From NCBI RefSeq assembly GCF_001649575.2, contig NC_051431.1, forward strand, positions 9,522,844 to 9,586,843: a DNA stretch of 64,000 bases, given 5' to 3'. Shown here in pieces: positions 1-12,599 of this stretch (position 1 is its first letter; each line of letters begins with the position of its first letter). The notes under the pieces are model-generated. The model saw only the letters and a program-made list of their open reading frames with translations. It was not told where the DNA came from and ran no database searches. The stretch comes from Kryptolebias marmoratus. Its lineage: Eukaryota > Chordata > Actinopteri > Cyprinodontiformes > Rivulidae. The position numbers were made by a program, and so were the translations under genes.

Positions 1-254
1 GTTACACCGGCCTGTTACTCTGTTACACCTGCCTGTTACTCTGTTACACCTGCCTGTTACTCTGTTACACCTGCCTGTTACTCTGTTACACCGGCCTGTT
101 TTTCTGTTACACCAGCCTGTTACTCTGTTACACCAATCTGTTACGTCGTTACACCAGCCTGTTACGCCATTACACTAGCCTGTTACACCAGCCTGTTACT
201 CCGTTATACCAATCTGTTACTTCATCACACCAGCCTTTTACTTCGTTACACCAG
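1..254. repeat. 21-bp minisatellite (about 12 units), cut by window edge
   Basis: The unit is close to gttacaccNgcctgttactc plus one t. It repeats head to tail from base 1 with period 21. The first four units are nearly identical and divergence grows to the right. Two units near 169-202 are shortened to about 17 bp each. The array starts at the window edge, so its true length is unknown. A lone relic (gtctgttactctgag) lies near 310-325. Confidence 0.95.
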
Positions 255-360
255 TAATAATTGCAATTTCCCCCCGGGGATCATTAAAGTATTCTGATCT
301 GATCTGATCAGTCTGTTACTCTGAGGTCTTAAATCCAATAGGAAAATCTCCAAAGTGACG

Positions 361-435
361 TTGTTCAAAGAGCCATCTACAACAGGTAACATATTAATTG
401 TTGATAATCTTCCCACAGAACCCCTCTTCTAAATA
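361..435 (+). repeat. Family A interspersed repeat, 3' fragment
   Basis: This matches the 3' end of the element described at 1676-2240: a 'ttcaaagagccatctacaacag' type block (positions 364-385), then a 33-nt gtaa...cag spacer at 386-418, then a 'aacccctcttctaaa' type end. No other part of the element is visible beside it, so it is a truncated copy. Confidence 0.7.
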
Positions 436-439
436 TCTT

Positions 440-1435
440 AACTATTCAGATTTTCAGCCTCGGCACGTGACGAGGGAGAGTAACTGGAGTTAATCTCATA
501 AATATCTTTCTGCTTTCAATACTTTCCATTCCTCGCAGCTAAAAAATGCTGCAGACGAACACAATAATTACTCTGATTGTTCAAGACTTTCCAGTTACAA
601 ACAAACGCCTACTTCTTCGTCTCTCTCTCTCTTTTTTTTTTTTAAACCGATAACTGTGAGTAGATTAGTCAGTGTCCTTGTCCGCGAGTGAGTATGCACA
701 CGTCCAGTTTTGCAAAGTGGAAGCAGAAATGAGACTCCGGGGAGCTGCGTTTAGACCCAGCAGGAGGAGCGAAGCTTCCTGAGGCCTCTGTTTGTTTTGA
801 ACAGAAAAGAAACATATCTCCTTTCAGACGGGAGGATCTGGAAGTAGGCAGTTAGGAGTTAAATCACTTATTTGGTTTCTTCGACTCAACCTTTGGTCAT
901 AGAGGCGCCGGAGGGCTAAGTACTGCTCCCGGCAATGAATACAACCTAACATTATCGTTCCATCCAATTTGGCCTTTTTTTCTCTTAGACCATTAAAGAA
1001 AAGGTGAGCAGGATCTCTGTGTGCTAACCTCCAGTGGAAGGATTTTAGATCAGTGGCTTTCAGAGATGTTGTGTTTTATATCAACAGCATCCAACATGGC
1101 TGCTTCGCTTAAACTACTTGATCTGTTCGTCCTTCAGCAAAGACGCGTTGCAGCTGCGGCGATAATGGAAACTCCCAGCCTACGTCTAAAAACACATCAT
1201 CCTTTTTTTTCATTTTCTTGTTTTCCTTGTTTAATTCGGACCAACTCCTACGGGAAATACCCGGGATTAAACTGCCACAGCCCGAGACACGAACTATTAC
1301 TGAAAGATCTTGAATTGTTGCACGCAGCTGAGGAAAACAGCAGAAGGGAGAGATTTCATGTTCCTTCTTGTTATTTATCCGTCTTAAGTCAACAGTTCAG
1401 ATCTGTTGAAGTGGCTTCACTGGAAAGGTTGTGAA
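440..1435. other. Intergenic, no gene seen
   Basis: I see no coding signal. The 137-codon open frame at 1021-1434 has no recognisable domain, biased composition or splice context and is treated as chance. A CT/T-rich run occurs at 617-644. Confidence 0.6.
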
Positions 1436-1540
1436 CAATTATTATCTTACCTGCTGTAGGTAGTGGCTTAAATCCCCTCAGTTTGGAAAAGAAGTTTAAA
1501 TCTGACCAGACTGATGAGCTAATGGCTAGTTTAGGCAGGG
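1436..1540 (-). repeat. Family A repeat, reverse-strand fragment
   Basis: Read on the - strand, it holds the 'gctaat..ctcatcagtctggtcag' block and the 'ctacagcaggtaagat' block in the same order as the full copy at 1676-2240. It lies head to head with that copy about 130 bp away, making a local inverted pair. Confidence 0.65.
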
Positions 1541-1675
1541 CAAAAAACACTTTGTGAATCTTTACACGGACGTCATTTCACAAGTAATATCAAACATTTG
1601 TAGTGCTGTCGTCTTTGTTTTCTTTATTTCTTCTTTTCAGGGTGGCAGACGATCATGTAGCTGCCCCCCCCCCCC

Positions 1676-2240
1676 TGTGTGTTTGTTTGTCTGCCTGTTA
1701 GCAAAATATCTCGCCAACCAGAGGACAAACTTTGATGACACTCAGAAAGTAAGGACTGGATGCACACCTACAATAGATCCACTTCTGGAGTCAACTTGAT
1801 TCAAGATGGCTGCCACAGCTAATCAACATTAGCAAACACAAAAAAACATGCTCTAGCTTGGTCAATTTCACAGCTATTGGGCTAAAATTTGGTCACATAG
1901 TAGCTAAAATTTATCCCCAACACGGACTCTAAGCAATAATCAACAGCACAGCAGTGGACGAGATGCATTCCTCTAAGCAGATCTAGATCTTTTAATAAAT
2001 GTTAACAAGCATGACCTGCTATCAAACTTTTGAGATTTTAGTTGTTTTTTTTTGCATGGCAACAATCCACTTTGGTCTTGGTCCTTCTCAGACTAGCCAT
2101 TAGCTCATCAGTCTGGTCGAAATTAAGCTATGTCCCCAAACTGAGGCTGTTCAACAGGCCATCTACAGCAGGTAAGACATTAAGTGCTCCTAACCTTTCC
2201 ACAGAATCCCACGTGAAAAGACCTGAAACACTCCTTTAAC
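1676..2240 (+). repeat. Family A repeat, longest copy in the window
   Basis: This is the reference copy used here. In order it carries: a 5' block 'ctgttagcaaaatatct' (near 1696-1712); a middle block 'gattcaagatggctgcc' (1797-1815) followed by 'acagctaat' and a 'gggctaaaatttgg' stretch; a block 'ccactttggtcttggtcc' (2068-2085) with 'ttagctcatcagtctggtc'; and a 3' block 'ttcaacaggccatctacag' leading into a 33-nt intron-like spacer (2172-2204), ending 'ctcctttaa'. It has no coding capacity, and I saw no terminal inverted repeats or target-site duplication. I cannot assign it to a named superfamily. A non-autonomous DNA element or a long composite SINE are both possible. Confidence 0.75.
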
Positions 2241-5128
2241 GCGCTGTTGTTCGAGTTTGTTTATGACTCATTGGATAAAATTACAAGTGGGGTCACCGGA
2301 GCGAACTTCAGCTGGAAAAAAAGGCGGGAAAAGAGTGGAAAACCCTTCAAAGGGTTCACGGATGCCATTCCGCATGAGCGCCGGTATCTGCAGGTAAAAC
2401 CCTCGCAAAGGTTTCCAGCTCTGTTAGTTTATCGGAGCAGAGGACCCTCACGCCCGGTGAGTTTTAAAAGAAACAAACAAACAAACAAAAAAAGAGACAA
2501 CAAAAACAACAAACCCTAGAATCTGTGAAAGACCTGCTTGACCACCCAGGAGGAAAGTATCCGGTGAAGCCTGTCCCCGACCACTCCAGTCTCCCTGAAA
2601 GTGTCGCTAAATTCACTCTGTGAGACGAGTTCAGCGGAGTTTAAAGCTCTCTAACCAAGAGCCCATTATCCGCCATCATTTAGCTCCTTTTTTTTACAAT
2701 TACAGCAATTTCCATTCGGGATCATTTCATTGCCCGCTGTTGGATGTGTCATTGTAGCATTGTAAATAAGCTGCCCCTAAAAAGTAAAAAAACAAAAACA
2801 AAACAGGCCTGCATCACCTCGTCCCACTTCATCTTAACTTATTTGTCGAGCTGTCCGTCATCCTTTCAACGGGGGACTCCTTGTTAATGATTGATGTGGC
2901 ACCTCTTAATGTGATGGATGAATCGCCTGCTGCACGATGGGGTAGCCGTGAGTCATCCTCCCCCTCCTCCTCCTCTTTCTCCTCTTCCTCCCCCCACCAC
3001 TCACCACTCACCACTACCCTTCCATGTAGTGGTTGGAGGAGACAGACGCCCGGTGTCCATCGATGGAGGAACAAAGAGACATTCAATTTAAGCCCCATCA
3101 ATAATGTACAGCTTAGAAAGCCTTTTGCTGAGGCAGCCCCTGGAAGAGCCGGGGACAGCAGCACCTTCTGACTGCTTTATTATCTCCGGATCTTCACACT
3201 GAGTCGTGGATGATATCGTTTATTTACTGCACTGTACCGTGATGTCTGCGAGTCCTCTTGAGCGGCTTTGTTTCCCCGTCGCCGACCAAAGCCTGCGCGC
3301 TGGGGGAACGTGTCAAAAAAAGCGAGATAAGACAAAACAAAACAAAAATGACACAGCTCCTGATTTATCACCCACGTCGTGCTTTTTGCACGCAGCGCGA
3401 ACAAAAAGAGAATATGTTCGCTTTAAGGTGGGCTTAAGCGCGCCGCCGCAGAAAGTTTGACATTTTGAAAGTTGCTTTTATTTATTTAAATAAACAACTG
3501 TGGATAAAAAGAGACGGCCTGACGAGGGAGAGGAAAAGATAAATAGAAACTGCTGAGTAAAAAAAATAACAGCCCTGTAAACACGGGACTGGAAAACTGA
3601 AGCCTCAGACCCCGCCAAAATAAAATAAATAAATAAATAAAAAACCCAGTTATTGCTAAGATGAATCAGATAAACAAGACCAGCCGACACGAGGCTCTGA
3701 AGACACCCAGAAAACTCTAATGACTAACCTCAAAGTCGGGGTCACGGCTTGGCGAGAAAGTCTGATGTGTTTTAAGATTAATCAATACTTTTCCTAAAGT
3801 GGAAAATTTTTTTTAAAAAAGGAGCTGGGCCGGTGGTTCACTGGCTTCAGTTGTGGAACAAACATTTTGTGAAACCAAGAGAGAACTCAAGCTTCTGCGA
3901 CATAAATATAACTCTCATTTATTTTTGTGCCTTTGGTGCTTGAGTGTGCAGAGAAAGCTGCGATGTTCAGAAAGAATGGGCCTCATCAGACGTTAATGTT
4001 CCCCATTGTGCAGTTATTACATGATGGGATTTACAGAGAGGTTCACCAGAGCTGCGTGCTAATATTAACTCAGAGGATCATTTGGGTCTAGACTGAAATT
4101 AAAGGGGCTTTGTGTTTGTTTTAGAGCCACCTAGTGGTGGTTTTGAATATTGCATTTAACTGAATAACTGCGTCTTTTTTTTTAGGTGAATCTACAGAGA
4201 AGCCAAAAGAACGAAAGACCCTCATTTTGTTTTTATTTTTTCCTGTTCCTGGTGGTGATCCAGTCGGGTCTTTGCTCCATGTAACGATTTAAAAATTCTC
4301 TGATTATAAAAATGCATCAGTCCCTGTTTGCGTGCGATTAAGGACAGCTGAAAATGTTGCTGCCCGTCAGATTGTACTTCTGCAGTGGAAACTTGACATT
4401 TAGGGTTGCAAAGGTTGCATAAACCAGCTGAAAAGTGTGCTGGGGGAAAAATATCCAGACGAGAGCAGGAAACCCAACGGACCCATCCACCCTTTACACA
4501 CTCGGAAAACACAAAAGACTCGTGCAGTTTGTGTCGAGGGTTTAACTATGCAGCAAAATGAGGACTCAAAAAAAAAAAGAAAAAAGAAAGGACTAAATGG
4601 GAGAAACGAGCAACACCTACACCCTTTCTTCACGTCCACACTGCCACCCAGGAAAGAGTCACCATCAGCAGTTTACAGAAACTGTTTGGGGGAAAATGTG
4701 AGCTGTTTTCTAAAAAATAAGCCAAAGAAAACAAAACCTAAAGGCCTAGACGTCTCTGAGCGAAACAGTACAGCAGATAGACGAGAGCAGACCTGTCGGC
4801 CTTTAGGTTCTTGGCTCCGTGGAGGACCAAAGCAGTTTAGCGAACGCACCGGATGCTTAACGGCTCTTATCAGGGAGAGATGAGAGACAGCTCCCATCTG
4901 CGAGTTGTTGTTTTCCTAACCAATGAAGCATTTGACCAATCCCATTAGTTTGGGGTGTGGGGGGTGATAAAAACGGCTCTCAGACGGGAGCCGGCTCTCA
5001 AAGCTCGCCCGCATGAGCCTTTTTTTTTTGTGCAAAAGACACATCAGTAGCAATAAACGAGGAGCTCTATTAGGTTGAGGTTTAGGAAGGAGCTGCGACT
5101 CCAATCACCATTTAGAAGAGGAGCGGCG
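2241..5128. other. Intergenic, low-complexity patches only
   Basis: No gene is supported. Low-complexity patches are an (AAAC)-rich run at 2470-2512, a CT/TCC-rich run at 2955-3005 followed by three 'ccactca' type units to about 3015, and an (AAAT)n run at 3617-3644. Short open frames here are in low-complexity sequence. Confidence 0.6.
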
Positions 5129-5490
5129 CGGAGCAGTGGTTAGAGCTGTTAGAGCTGTCATCTCCCAGCTAGAAAGGTTGCAGGTTCACTTCCTGACTTG
5201 GGGCCTCCCTGGGTGGAGTTTACATGTTCTCCCTGAGCTCCTGGTACTCTAGTTTCCTCCCACAGACCAAAAACACACACGTTAGGTTAATCAGTAACTC
5301 TAAAATAGCCCCTAGCTGAGTGAGAGCTTGAATGGTTGTTTGTCTCGTTTGTCTCTATGTGTCCCCGTGATGGACTTGCGACCTGTCCGGGGTGTCCCCC
5401 CGCCTCTCGCACAGTGACGGCTGGGGACAGGCGCCAGCTCCCCGCGACCCGGAAAGGAGAAGCAGGTAAAAGAAAATGGATGGATGGATT
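5129..5490 (+). mobile_element. V-SINE-type element (DANA/Mermaid-like)
   Basis: The element opens with a tRNA-like head (gcagtggttagagctgtt), then the V-SINE central core 'gtggagtttacatgttctcc' and 'gtttcctcccacagaccaaa', then 'gacttgcgacctgtcc', and ends in an (ATGG)n tail 'aaaatggatggatgga'. The same order is found in the second copy at 44439-44799. The first copy has lost part of the 'cgtgggtttactccggg' block and has a small duplication (gagctgttagagctgt) in the head. The core matches the V-SINE superfamily known from zebrafish DANA and other fish. Open frames in it are not genes. Confidence 0.8.
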
Positions 5491-6588
5491 TAGAAGAGGC
5501 TTGAAACACAGAAAAACATAAAACTCATGATAAGACTTTAGGAGCAAAAAAAAAAAAAAGCCAACACCTCTTGGTTCTACAGCCAACATGACTCTCATGT
5601 TAAGAGACAAACGGTTACAAAGCTTGCCAGGTGAAGTGGGCGGGGCTAAGGCTTTCCTAAACCAAACAAGAGCCTTGAAGGAATACTGGGAATACTGCAC
5701 GTCTGGGTACAATAAGGACTGTGAAAAGGTTCCCCGCAGTCCTGAATCATCTTATATCTCCTGCTCCCTACAGGGTCGTCCTTTATTGTTCTTTTTTCTT
5801 TTCTTTGCTCTAATAATGCTTTTCCGGCTGCCAGAGGAGACCGTTTGTGTTTCTCAGGGATGCTTTGGACCCGTAGTTTTTTTGTTTTGTTTTGTTGTTT
5901 CCCCTCCCTGGAAATGGAACAAATGGATAACAAAGTAACCCCGAGGCTTGCCATATGACACTTGCGGTAATCACATCACCGTGTCCTACAAAAAGAATGT
6001 CACATTTATCTGTGTTAGGTCCTCAGCATTCAATTCCAAAGTTATGAAAACAGCGAAGGAAGGCGAGCTTTCTTCCGAACCCCCAAACTAAAGGGATACA
6101 GGAGGGGAGAAACGGCCTTGAAGCCGATTTTTTATCAGCTGGAGAAGAAAAAAAAGAAAAAAAAAGTTCCTGCAAACTTGAAATAAATCATATATTTCAT
6201 TAGCTGCTGCAGCGCTTTCACAAAAGAACTCTGTCTTGGTGAGATTTTTGTAACGTTCTGGACGCAATCAGCTGATTGGCAATTATTTTTCGAGCACTAT
6301 ATAAGTGAAGTTGGCTCTATAATGGCCATAGATTTAAGTAGTGACCCAGAATAAACCCCCATAAAAGGCATCCTGGTGGCCAAAACCAGCTGGACATCTT
6401 TTGTCTCCTAATGCCCCCCTCCCCTCGTCTCTGTAATCCTATAAATGTTTTTCACCATTATTAGTATGGAGCTGAGTGAGCGAACGGTCACACCTGTTCA
6501 CTCGCAGGAATCTTTTTAAGCACCTTTAGCTCGTATTTTAACCCCAAGACCCGACGAGGCGTACAGAGGGCAGAGGGGGGGGGGGGGG
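5491..6588. other. Intergenic, no gene seen
   Basis: Unique sequence with A-rich runs (5547-5559, 6149-6166). I saw no splice-bounded open frame or known domain. The 116- and 102-codon frames at 5588-5954 overlap on opposite strands and look like chance. Confidence 0.55.
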
Positions 6589-6630
6589 NNNNNNNNNNNN
6601 NNNNNNNNNNNNNNNNNNNNNNNNNNNNNN
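6589..6630. other. Assembly gap (42 N) beside a G run
   Basis: N run directly after a G homopolymer. Open frames crossing it are artefacts. Confidence 0.99.
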
Positions 6631-8590
6631 CTTCCACTAACAAGCAAATCCCCCTCAGACGGTAAAAAAAAAAAAAAAAACGCCTGAGGACACTTCTGGC
6701 TGAGATGGGCTGCCTTGCCCCCAATCCATCTGAGGCCCCCTGGGAGCCGCTGGTGATTATGGTTCATAATTCATAGACGGGGGGCCAGACGTCCAGGAGA
6801 AGACAACCTCAGGCTTGCCTGCGTGAGACGCCCCTTTTCATAATGCATCAGCTCTTTCACTCCAAGTGCTGAATGCTCTGCAGCTTTTTTTTTTTTTTTT
6901 TTTGGTCCAAGCACCGAATGTAGGTTATTAGCTCGGTCAGATATGCACGCGGGCGCCGAGTCACAGTTCCTGAGCAGGCAGGATATACAGAATACATAAT
7001 AATTGGAAAACTCCAAAGAGAAATAGACTCGGCTCGGTGTTTGCGTAGGTCAGTGATTAAGCTGGATGAGCTCGAGCGCTCCCCGGGATGAAAAGCGGTG
7101 ACGAACCGGCGGCTCTGAAGGGGTTTTTATAAATCCCCTCAGTGAAGTCAAGACTCCCACTTCTCCATTAAATCCTGATGCATTCTTAAGAGTCGGGAGC
7201 GATGACAAACGCTAACAGGAGGCTCGAGCCAGATTGAATTTACTTGGTTCTCCCTTAAGTCAAGTTCTCGGTAATGTTTGCGGTTGTTTACATGGCCGCT
7301 TGTGTGTCGAGTGTCGTTTTGTTTGAGATGTGCTCATGAGAACATTTTCATCCTGCTTAACAGGAGAGTTTTAAGACTAGTCCATCTAGAAAGACTCAAA
7401 CCTGATCCTTTCAGGTCATAATTCATTTGCCTTCGACTGTTTGTGCTTTAGAGTTAAAGCTTTTTTTTTACTTATTGGGTGTTGATATCATAGAATGCTT
7501 CTGTAACTTAATGCAACCTCTTTTTATCCATTTCTTGATAGTTTTCAAGGGAATTTCGACACCCCGTGAAAGTTTAATTGCTGAATAACCTAAAAGTAAC
7601 GCCGGGATTTCTTGTCGGTTGCATCACAGGAGGCCGATCAGCAGAGATGATAACGTATTAACGCATAAAGCCCCGAACTTTAAAACTAAATACCCGTTAA
7701 CTCGCGAGGACTCAGCTGGACTCTGGCCCGGCTGAAGATGGATTCCTCCCGTAAGGTCCAGATGTGTCCAGCTGTGAGGTGGAACAACATCCAACAGAGG
7801 CATCCATAACGGATGTATTTTTAAGACTGCACTTCGACAAAGGTAACTCATTTACCATCTATTTAAATTAACGAGGGCTAATGCAAGCAGCTGTTTCATG
7901 ATTCAGGCCTGTTTTCCTCCAATGATTGTCTCCAGATGATGAAGATTCATGACAGATGATCGATCGCTTACGACAAGTTCTGCCTCCGATAAAGCACAAA
8001 TAAACACAAACTTATTCTGCTAGCCAGGGGATATTAGCATTCCCTTATTTTCAGCGTTTCGACAGCTCACCCGAGACCATGGTTTCCACTTTGCAAACTT
8101 TTCAAAATAAAAGTATGGTGGTAAAAAAAAAGGCACTAGGGGATCAGTTCAAGTGTGGTTGTTTGTTGTTTTGGAAGAACGTTGCGGGGGGTGGGGGGTT
8201 AAAGGAACAACAGTCGCATTAATTCTTCAAAATCATTTATTTTGACAATTTTTGAAAACTCAAAAATAAATCAATAAATACAACACTGCCCATTCCTACT
8301 TGTTGCGATCTCAAAACAGCTGGAACCTCGAAAATCTCACAGCAGTTTACGAAAACTCTATTTTATAATCCTTTTCTTCCCCTTTAAGTTCACATTTCAC
8401 GGTTATTTTGGCAAAAAAATATTCTGATAGTCCAGTAGGAAGTGGCCCCAGACTGATAGGGCTTACAAATAAATAATATATATATATATGTTTTTGTGAA
8501 TAACAGGGTAATGCAAAGAGAATGGTGATGTATAAGTTTATAAAAATAAAGCCTGCCATAAGTTTTTGTCCTGTCCCTGATCGGACTCGT
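6631..8590. other. Intergenic, no gene seen
   Basis: Contains poly(A)/poly(T) runs (6662-6680, 6884-6903) and an (AT)n run near 8476-8490. Block 7030-7260 is moderately CpG-rich and non-repetitive. No coding signal was found. Confidence 0.55.
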
Positions 8591-8593
8591 CAA

Positions 8594-8675
8594 TCAAAGA
8601 GCTATCTCCAACAGGTAAGATATTAACTGTTCAAAGCCTTTCAGCAGAACGCCACTTTAAAGGATCTTTAAAGTA
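8594..8675 (+). repeat. Family A repeat, 3' fragment
   Basis: It carries the 'gagctatctccaacag' block, a 33-nt gtaaga...cag spacer at 8615-8647 and a 'ccactttaaaggatct' end, as in the reference copy. Confidence 0.7.
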
Positions 8676-11600
8676 TTTCTGTTTCGGTGTCTCACAGACT
8701 CTGCCGGCTCTGAAGACGCCCCTCCGGTGCAGGAACTGAAACGCAGAGGTTCTTGTGGGAACAATGAAATATCACATTATCATCGCTGTTAATATTTAAT
8801 GCAACATATTGCTATTTATACCTGGCTGGCATTTCCTTTCAAGCTGTCAGGTGGCGGAAATTTGGAGTGAGATTTATAAGCCACCGGAAGGACGGGCCGA
8901 ATAAACCCGTTTGTCTGTCAAACCACGGCAACGTCGAGCCGCAGAACCATAAATACCTGCAAGCAGGTAACTGCGGCCGACATTATAGCGTTTGATTCTT
9001 CGTTTAGTCGAGCAGAATGATGAATTGCGTCTCATGCTCTTCATTTATCTCTTCTGCCTTCATCAGCATTTTTTTAAACGCACTCTCATTTTTCTCTCTG
9101 ATAGAGGGTGAAAGAATGATTTCTCACTTTAAGGTTAAAACATTCAATGACTTTTCGTTTCTCCAGCTGCTGCTGCAGCCTCTCCCTCCTTTTGTCTGTC
9201 TGTGTGTTTAGTTGTTGACGCTTCCCTCAGAGTTGAACAAGGACAGAATTATGCATCGTGACGCTGACGCAGATCTCCTGGTTTTTCTTTTTGCCTTTTA
9301 TTGAAGATACCTGCTAACTAACAGGACCTTGAATGAGTGTTCCCATTGTGTTCATGTATGTGTGCATTCATATGCATGTTTGGGTAATCAGGAAGCTGCC
9401 GTCGTTTACTGTTTTCTGCTTTTAGCATGTCCTATATGTACGTCTGTGCTCCTGTGGGTGCAGATGCATGTGGCGTTGGAAGAGAGAAACCCTCTCAGTG
9501 AGCGCACTGCAGTGTCTTTGAAGCCATTGTTTAAAGCCACTGAGGGAAATTATGACATGCTGGGTTGTTTGTTTGAATGTATGAGCGTGTGGGAGAAAAA
9601 GCTTTCATCTCGCTACTTACATCGATAGCTGCGTGTTGAGAAATGTCTCGTTTTTAATGCGCGCATTTCATCATCTGGCGCGGCTCACAGCTCTAAGCCT
9701 GATGACAAAGATCCCGTACTTAGTCAAATAACTCTCACTGACTAAACAAAAAAACAGAAGGAACCATCTGAGCGGCCCGGCGATGGCCGTGTAAATAATT
9801 TGGTGTGCGGAGAGAACGAGCACCAGAGGGTGAAGGCGGTGGCGTCCTGAGTGGAAGGACGGTGTTATCAGGCAGTTGCCCGAGCAAAGACTGCGTACAG
9901 ATGACGCTTCTCCGTCTGCTTGTGTTGTTCAAAAGTGGAGCCATAGCACCTTGTTTATGGGAGCCGCCATGTTGGAGCCAAAATCTGCACACAAGAGAGG
10001 TGGGGCTTTAAGTCACACACACACACACACACATACACACACACAACCCTTCATAAGCATCAGAAGTAGAGCCATTTTGTGGGAGGAAAAGGGCGTTAAA
10101 GCAAAATTTGGGGCTAAGATTTTATGCAAATGAGCTGTGCCGAGATAATCTGAGCTCCAACAGGAGAATTTCCATAACTAACCTTAATTAACCCTCGAAT
10201 TTAGTTATAAACAAAGAAAATGAATATTTGCTGTTTTTTTTTTTTTTTACCAAACCCCCCCCCCCAAACAGTCATTGAATGATGAACAAATTGTGTAACA
10301 AGCATAAAAATTCAAATCAAAAGCTCAGAAAACTCACATATTCTGACAGCTGTGCGGACTTGGATCGATACCAAACTACTTCAAATAATGCAAGGCTTTT
10401 ACTTTTACATTAGGTGAGAGAAATGCCTGATAAAGACATCTGATTCAACAATAAAACAATAATCTTATCGCACTTATCTCCAGTTGGCCTGAGGGGGACC
10501 ACACCCTTCATCCGCTCTTATATCGCCGTCATTATAACACAGTCACATGACCTTTCAACACAAGCAGCTCTGACTCCATCTCCTCCACTCGGTCGGTGTG
10601 TTTTCCTGTGCGAGTACATTAGAAACGCTCCACAAAGACTCACTGATGGACTTATTACAGTAACGCCACGTTACATCCCCTGTCCACGGTCTAATGCACC
10701 GCGCGGTCGTCTCTGTCAGTTTTCCATCTCTGGCTGCTGTTAATCCGTTCCATTCATAAATAACCACTTCCTCCTTTTTACGACAGCAGTAATGCATGGT
10801 TTGCAAGAAGCACTTATCATAAAATCCATAAACTGTCAGGACGCCTGGAGATAAAAACCCACTGAGTGACAGAGACTCTCCAGGAAGCAGACAACGAGCG
10901 CAACAAACGTGTTAATTATTCATCCCAATTAAAAACAACAACAACAAAAAGTGGAAATATTAAAGCAGATTTGTGTGAGTAGGATTAAACGTTGCATTCT
11001 TTTTTTAAAGTCACTTCCTCTTGCAGCTTGTTCTCAGTCGAACTTCACAAACGCCCTCGTGACTCCGTGTTTATACAGCGACTGGTTGAACTGGAGGCGA
11101 GAGAGAGAGAGAGATGAGGCGTGTGCTTCGCCACCTCCTGTTCCCGTTTCAAAATGCTGAAGTGGTGCAGATCCCCCGTGGGAGTTCTCCGAGGAGGGGA
11201 ACCCGAAAAAAAAATAAAACCGTGGCGGCTGCGCTGCACACAGGGCTGCTCCCCTGACACATTTGTTCCCGAGAAGAGGATTTATCCTCTTTTTTTTTTT
11301 TTTTTTCTTGGGTGGTGGGGTGTGGGGTAGGGGGGGGAGACAGAAGATCTGAGATCTCGGCATCTGCTCAGCAGCTTGGCACAGTGAGTGCTGCAGGCAA
11401 GGCACGTCACCAGCGTTTGATTAAAGATTTATACCCTTTTCAGACATGTTTTCTCTCATTTTTTAGTAAACCTTATCTCCTGCAATTTGCTAAGTAACGT
11501 GTAAAAATAAAGAAGAGGTTCTCGTCTAAATTGTTCTCTCTGCACTGGAGGGTGAAGCACGCAGGTGGGGGTTATTAATAAGTGACTTTTTTTCTGATTA

Positions 11601-12590
11601 AAATATGAGAAAATGTAAAAAAAAAAAAAAAAAAGATTAGATGCATTCGCAATTTATTTGGATTACGTCCAGTTAATGCATGACTGCAGGATAGCTGAAC
11701 TCTTAAAAAAACAAAAATGTTTAAAAGCCTCCATTCAGCAGATTTACATTTGAATTGAGGATGCCTTAGCACTTTCAATAAATAGAAGTAAATAATGTTC
11801 CGCGACCGTGGCTCCCGCACAAAATGTCCTAACTAAAAATGTACTTTTTAGCCAAACATTTCCCCGAAAAAAAAAAAAAAAACCTCTTAAGGCACAGAGC
11901 TCTTATCCTAACAGATGGCATGTCTAAATAAATTTATGGAAGGTGAAGTTTTACCTCCTAACAAGCAAAAATCCGAGTATTAAAGGTGCATTTGATGACG
12001 CTCCCCCATTCCCCCGGTTTCATTTTGTTGTTTATTTTTCAGGATACTACAAATAAAACAAACCAAAGACCGGTCAGATGATGTTATATTCATAAAGGTT
12101 CAGAAACAAACACATTTGCATTAAAGGGCAGACTTCTAAAAAATGAACAATCGTAGCCTTGCCACGATGTGCCTTTTTCATAAAAAGACACTTTGAAAAG
12201 CGTCTCCTTTTCTTATGCAGCTTTAAACTGAACAGCAAAATCAAATTCAGCTATTACTATTTTATACTTTTGGTTTTTTTTTTTCCTGCTGCGACGTACC
12301 GAGTCGGGCTGCTCAGAAGCTTTCGCTTGTTTGTGGAGGCAAAAAAATAAAAAATAAAAAATTCAAATAAAAGCCTTTGTTTCCAGATAAACCCAGATCG
12401 GTGTTTGTTTTTGTTTGTGGCACTTTTAATTTGGGAGATTTTACGAGTAACAACCAGTGAGCTCAGTTAGTTGTCGGAGTAATTATACGCACTTAAACGT
12501 GATGTTGGTGCAAAGTCCACAAAAAACAACAATTCTCATAAAAAAAAATTAAACTAATGAACGTCAAAGGGATGCATATCAGCAGCCAGA
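8676..12590. other. Intergenic, no gene seen
   Basis: Mostly unique sequence. Block 8820-9000 is free of simple repeats and could be regulatory, but nothing proves it. An (AC)n microsatellite lies at 10014-10046, T/C homopolymers at 10232-10265, a T run at 11289-11306 and A runs at 11618-11634 and 11867-11882. Opposing open frames at 11034-11405 and 11121-11330 surround homopolymers and are not supported as genes. Confidence 0.55.
10014..10046. repeat. (AC)n microsatellite
   Basis: Dinucleotide run interrupted once by 'at'. Confidence 0.95.
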
Positions 12591-12599
12591 CTTTCAAAC

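Noticed and set aside
1..254. CRISPR-like array
   Set aside because: Units are contiguous 21-bp repeats with no unique spacers, in a vertebrate genome.
5336..5712. Frames on both strands near 5.3-5.7 kb
   Set aside because: They overlap the V-SINE copy; its core gives similar frames at 44.6-44.9 kb.
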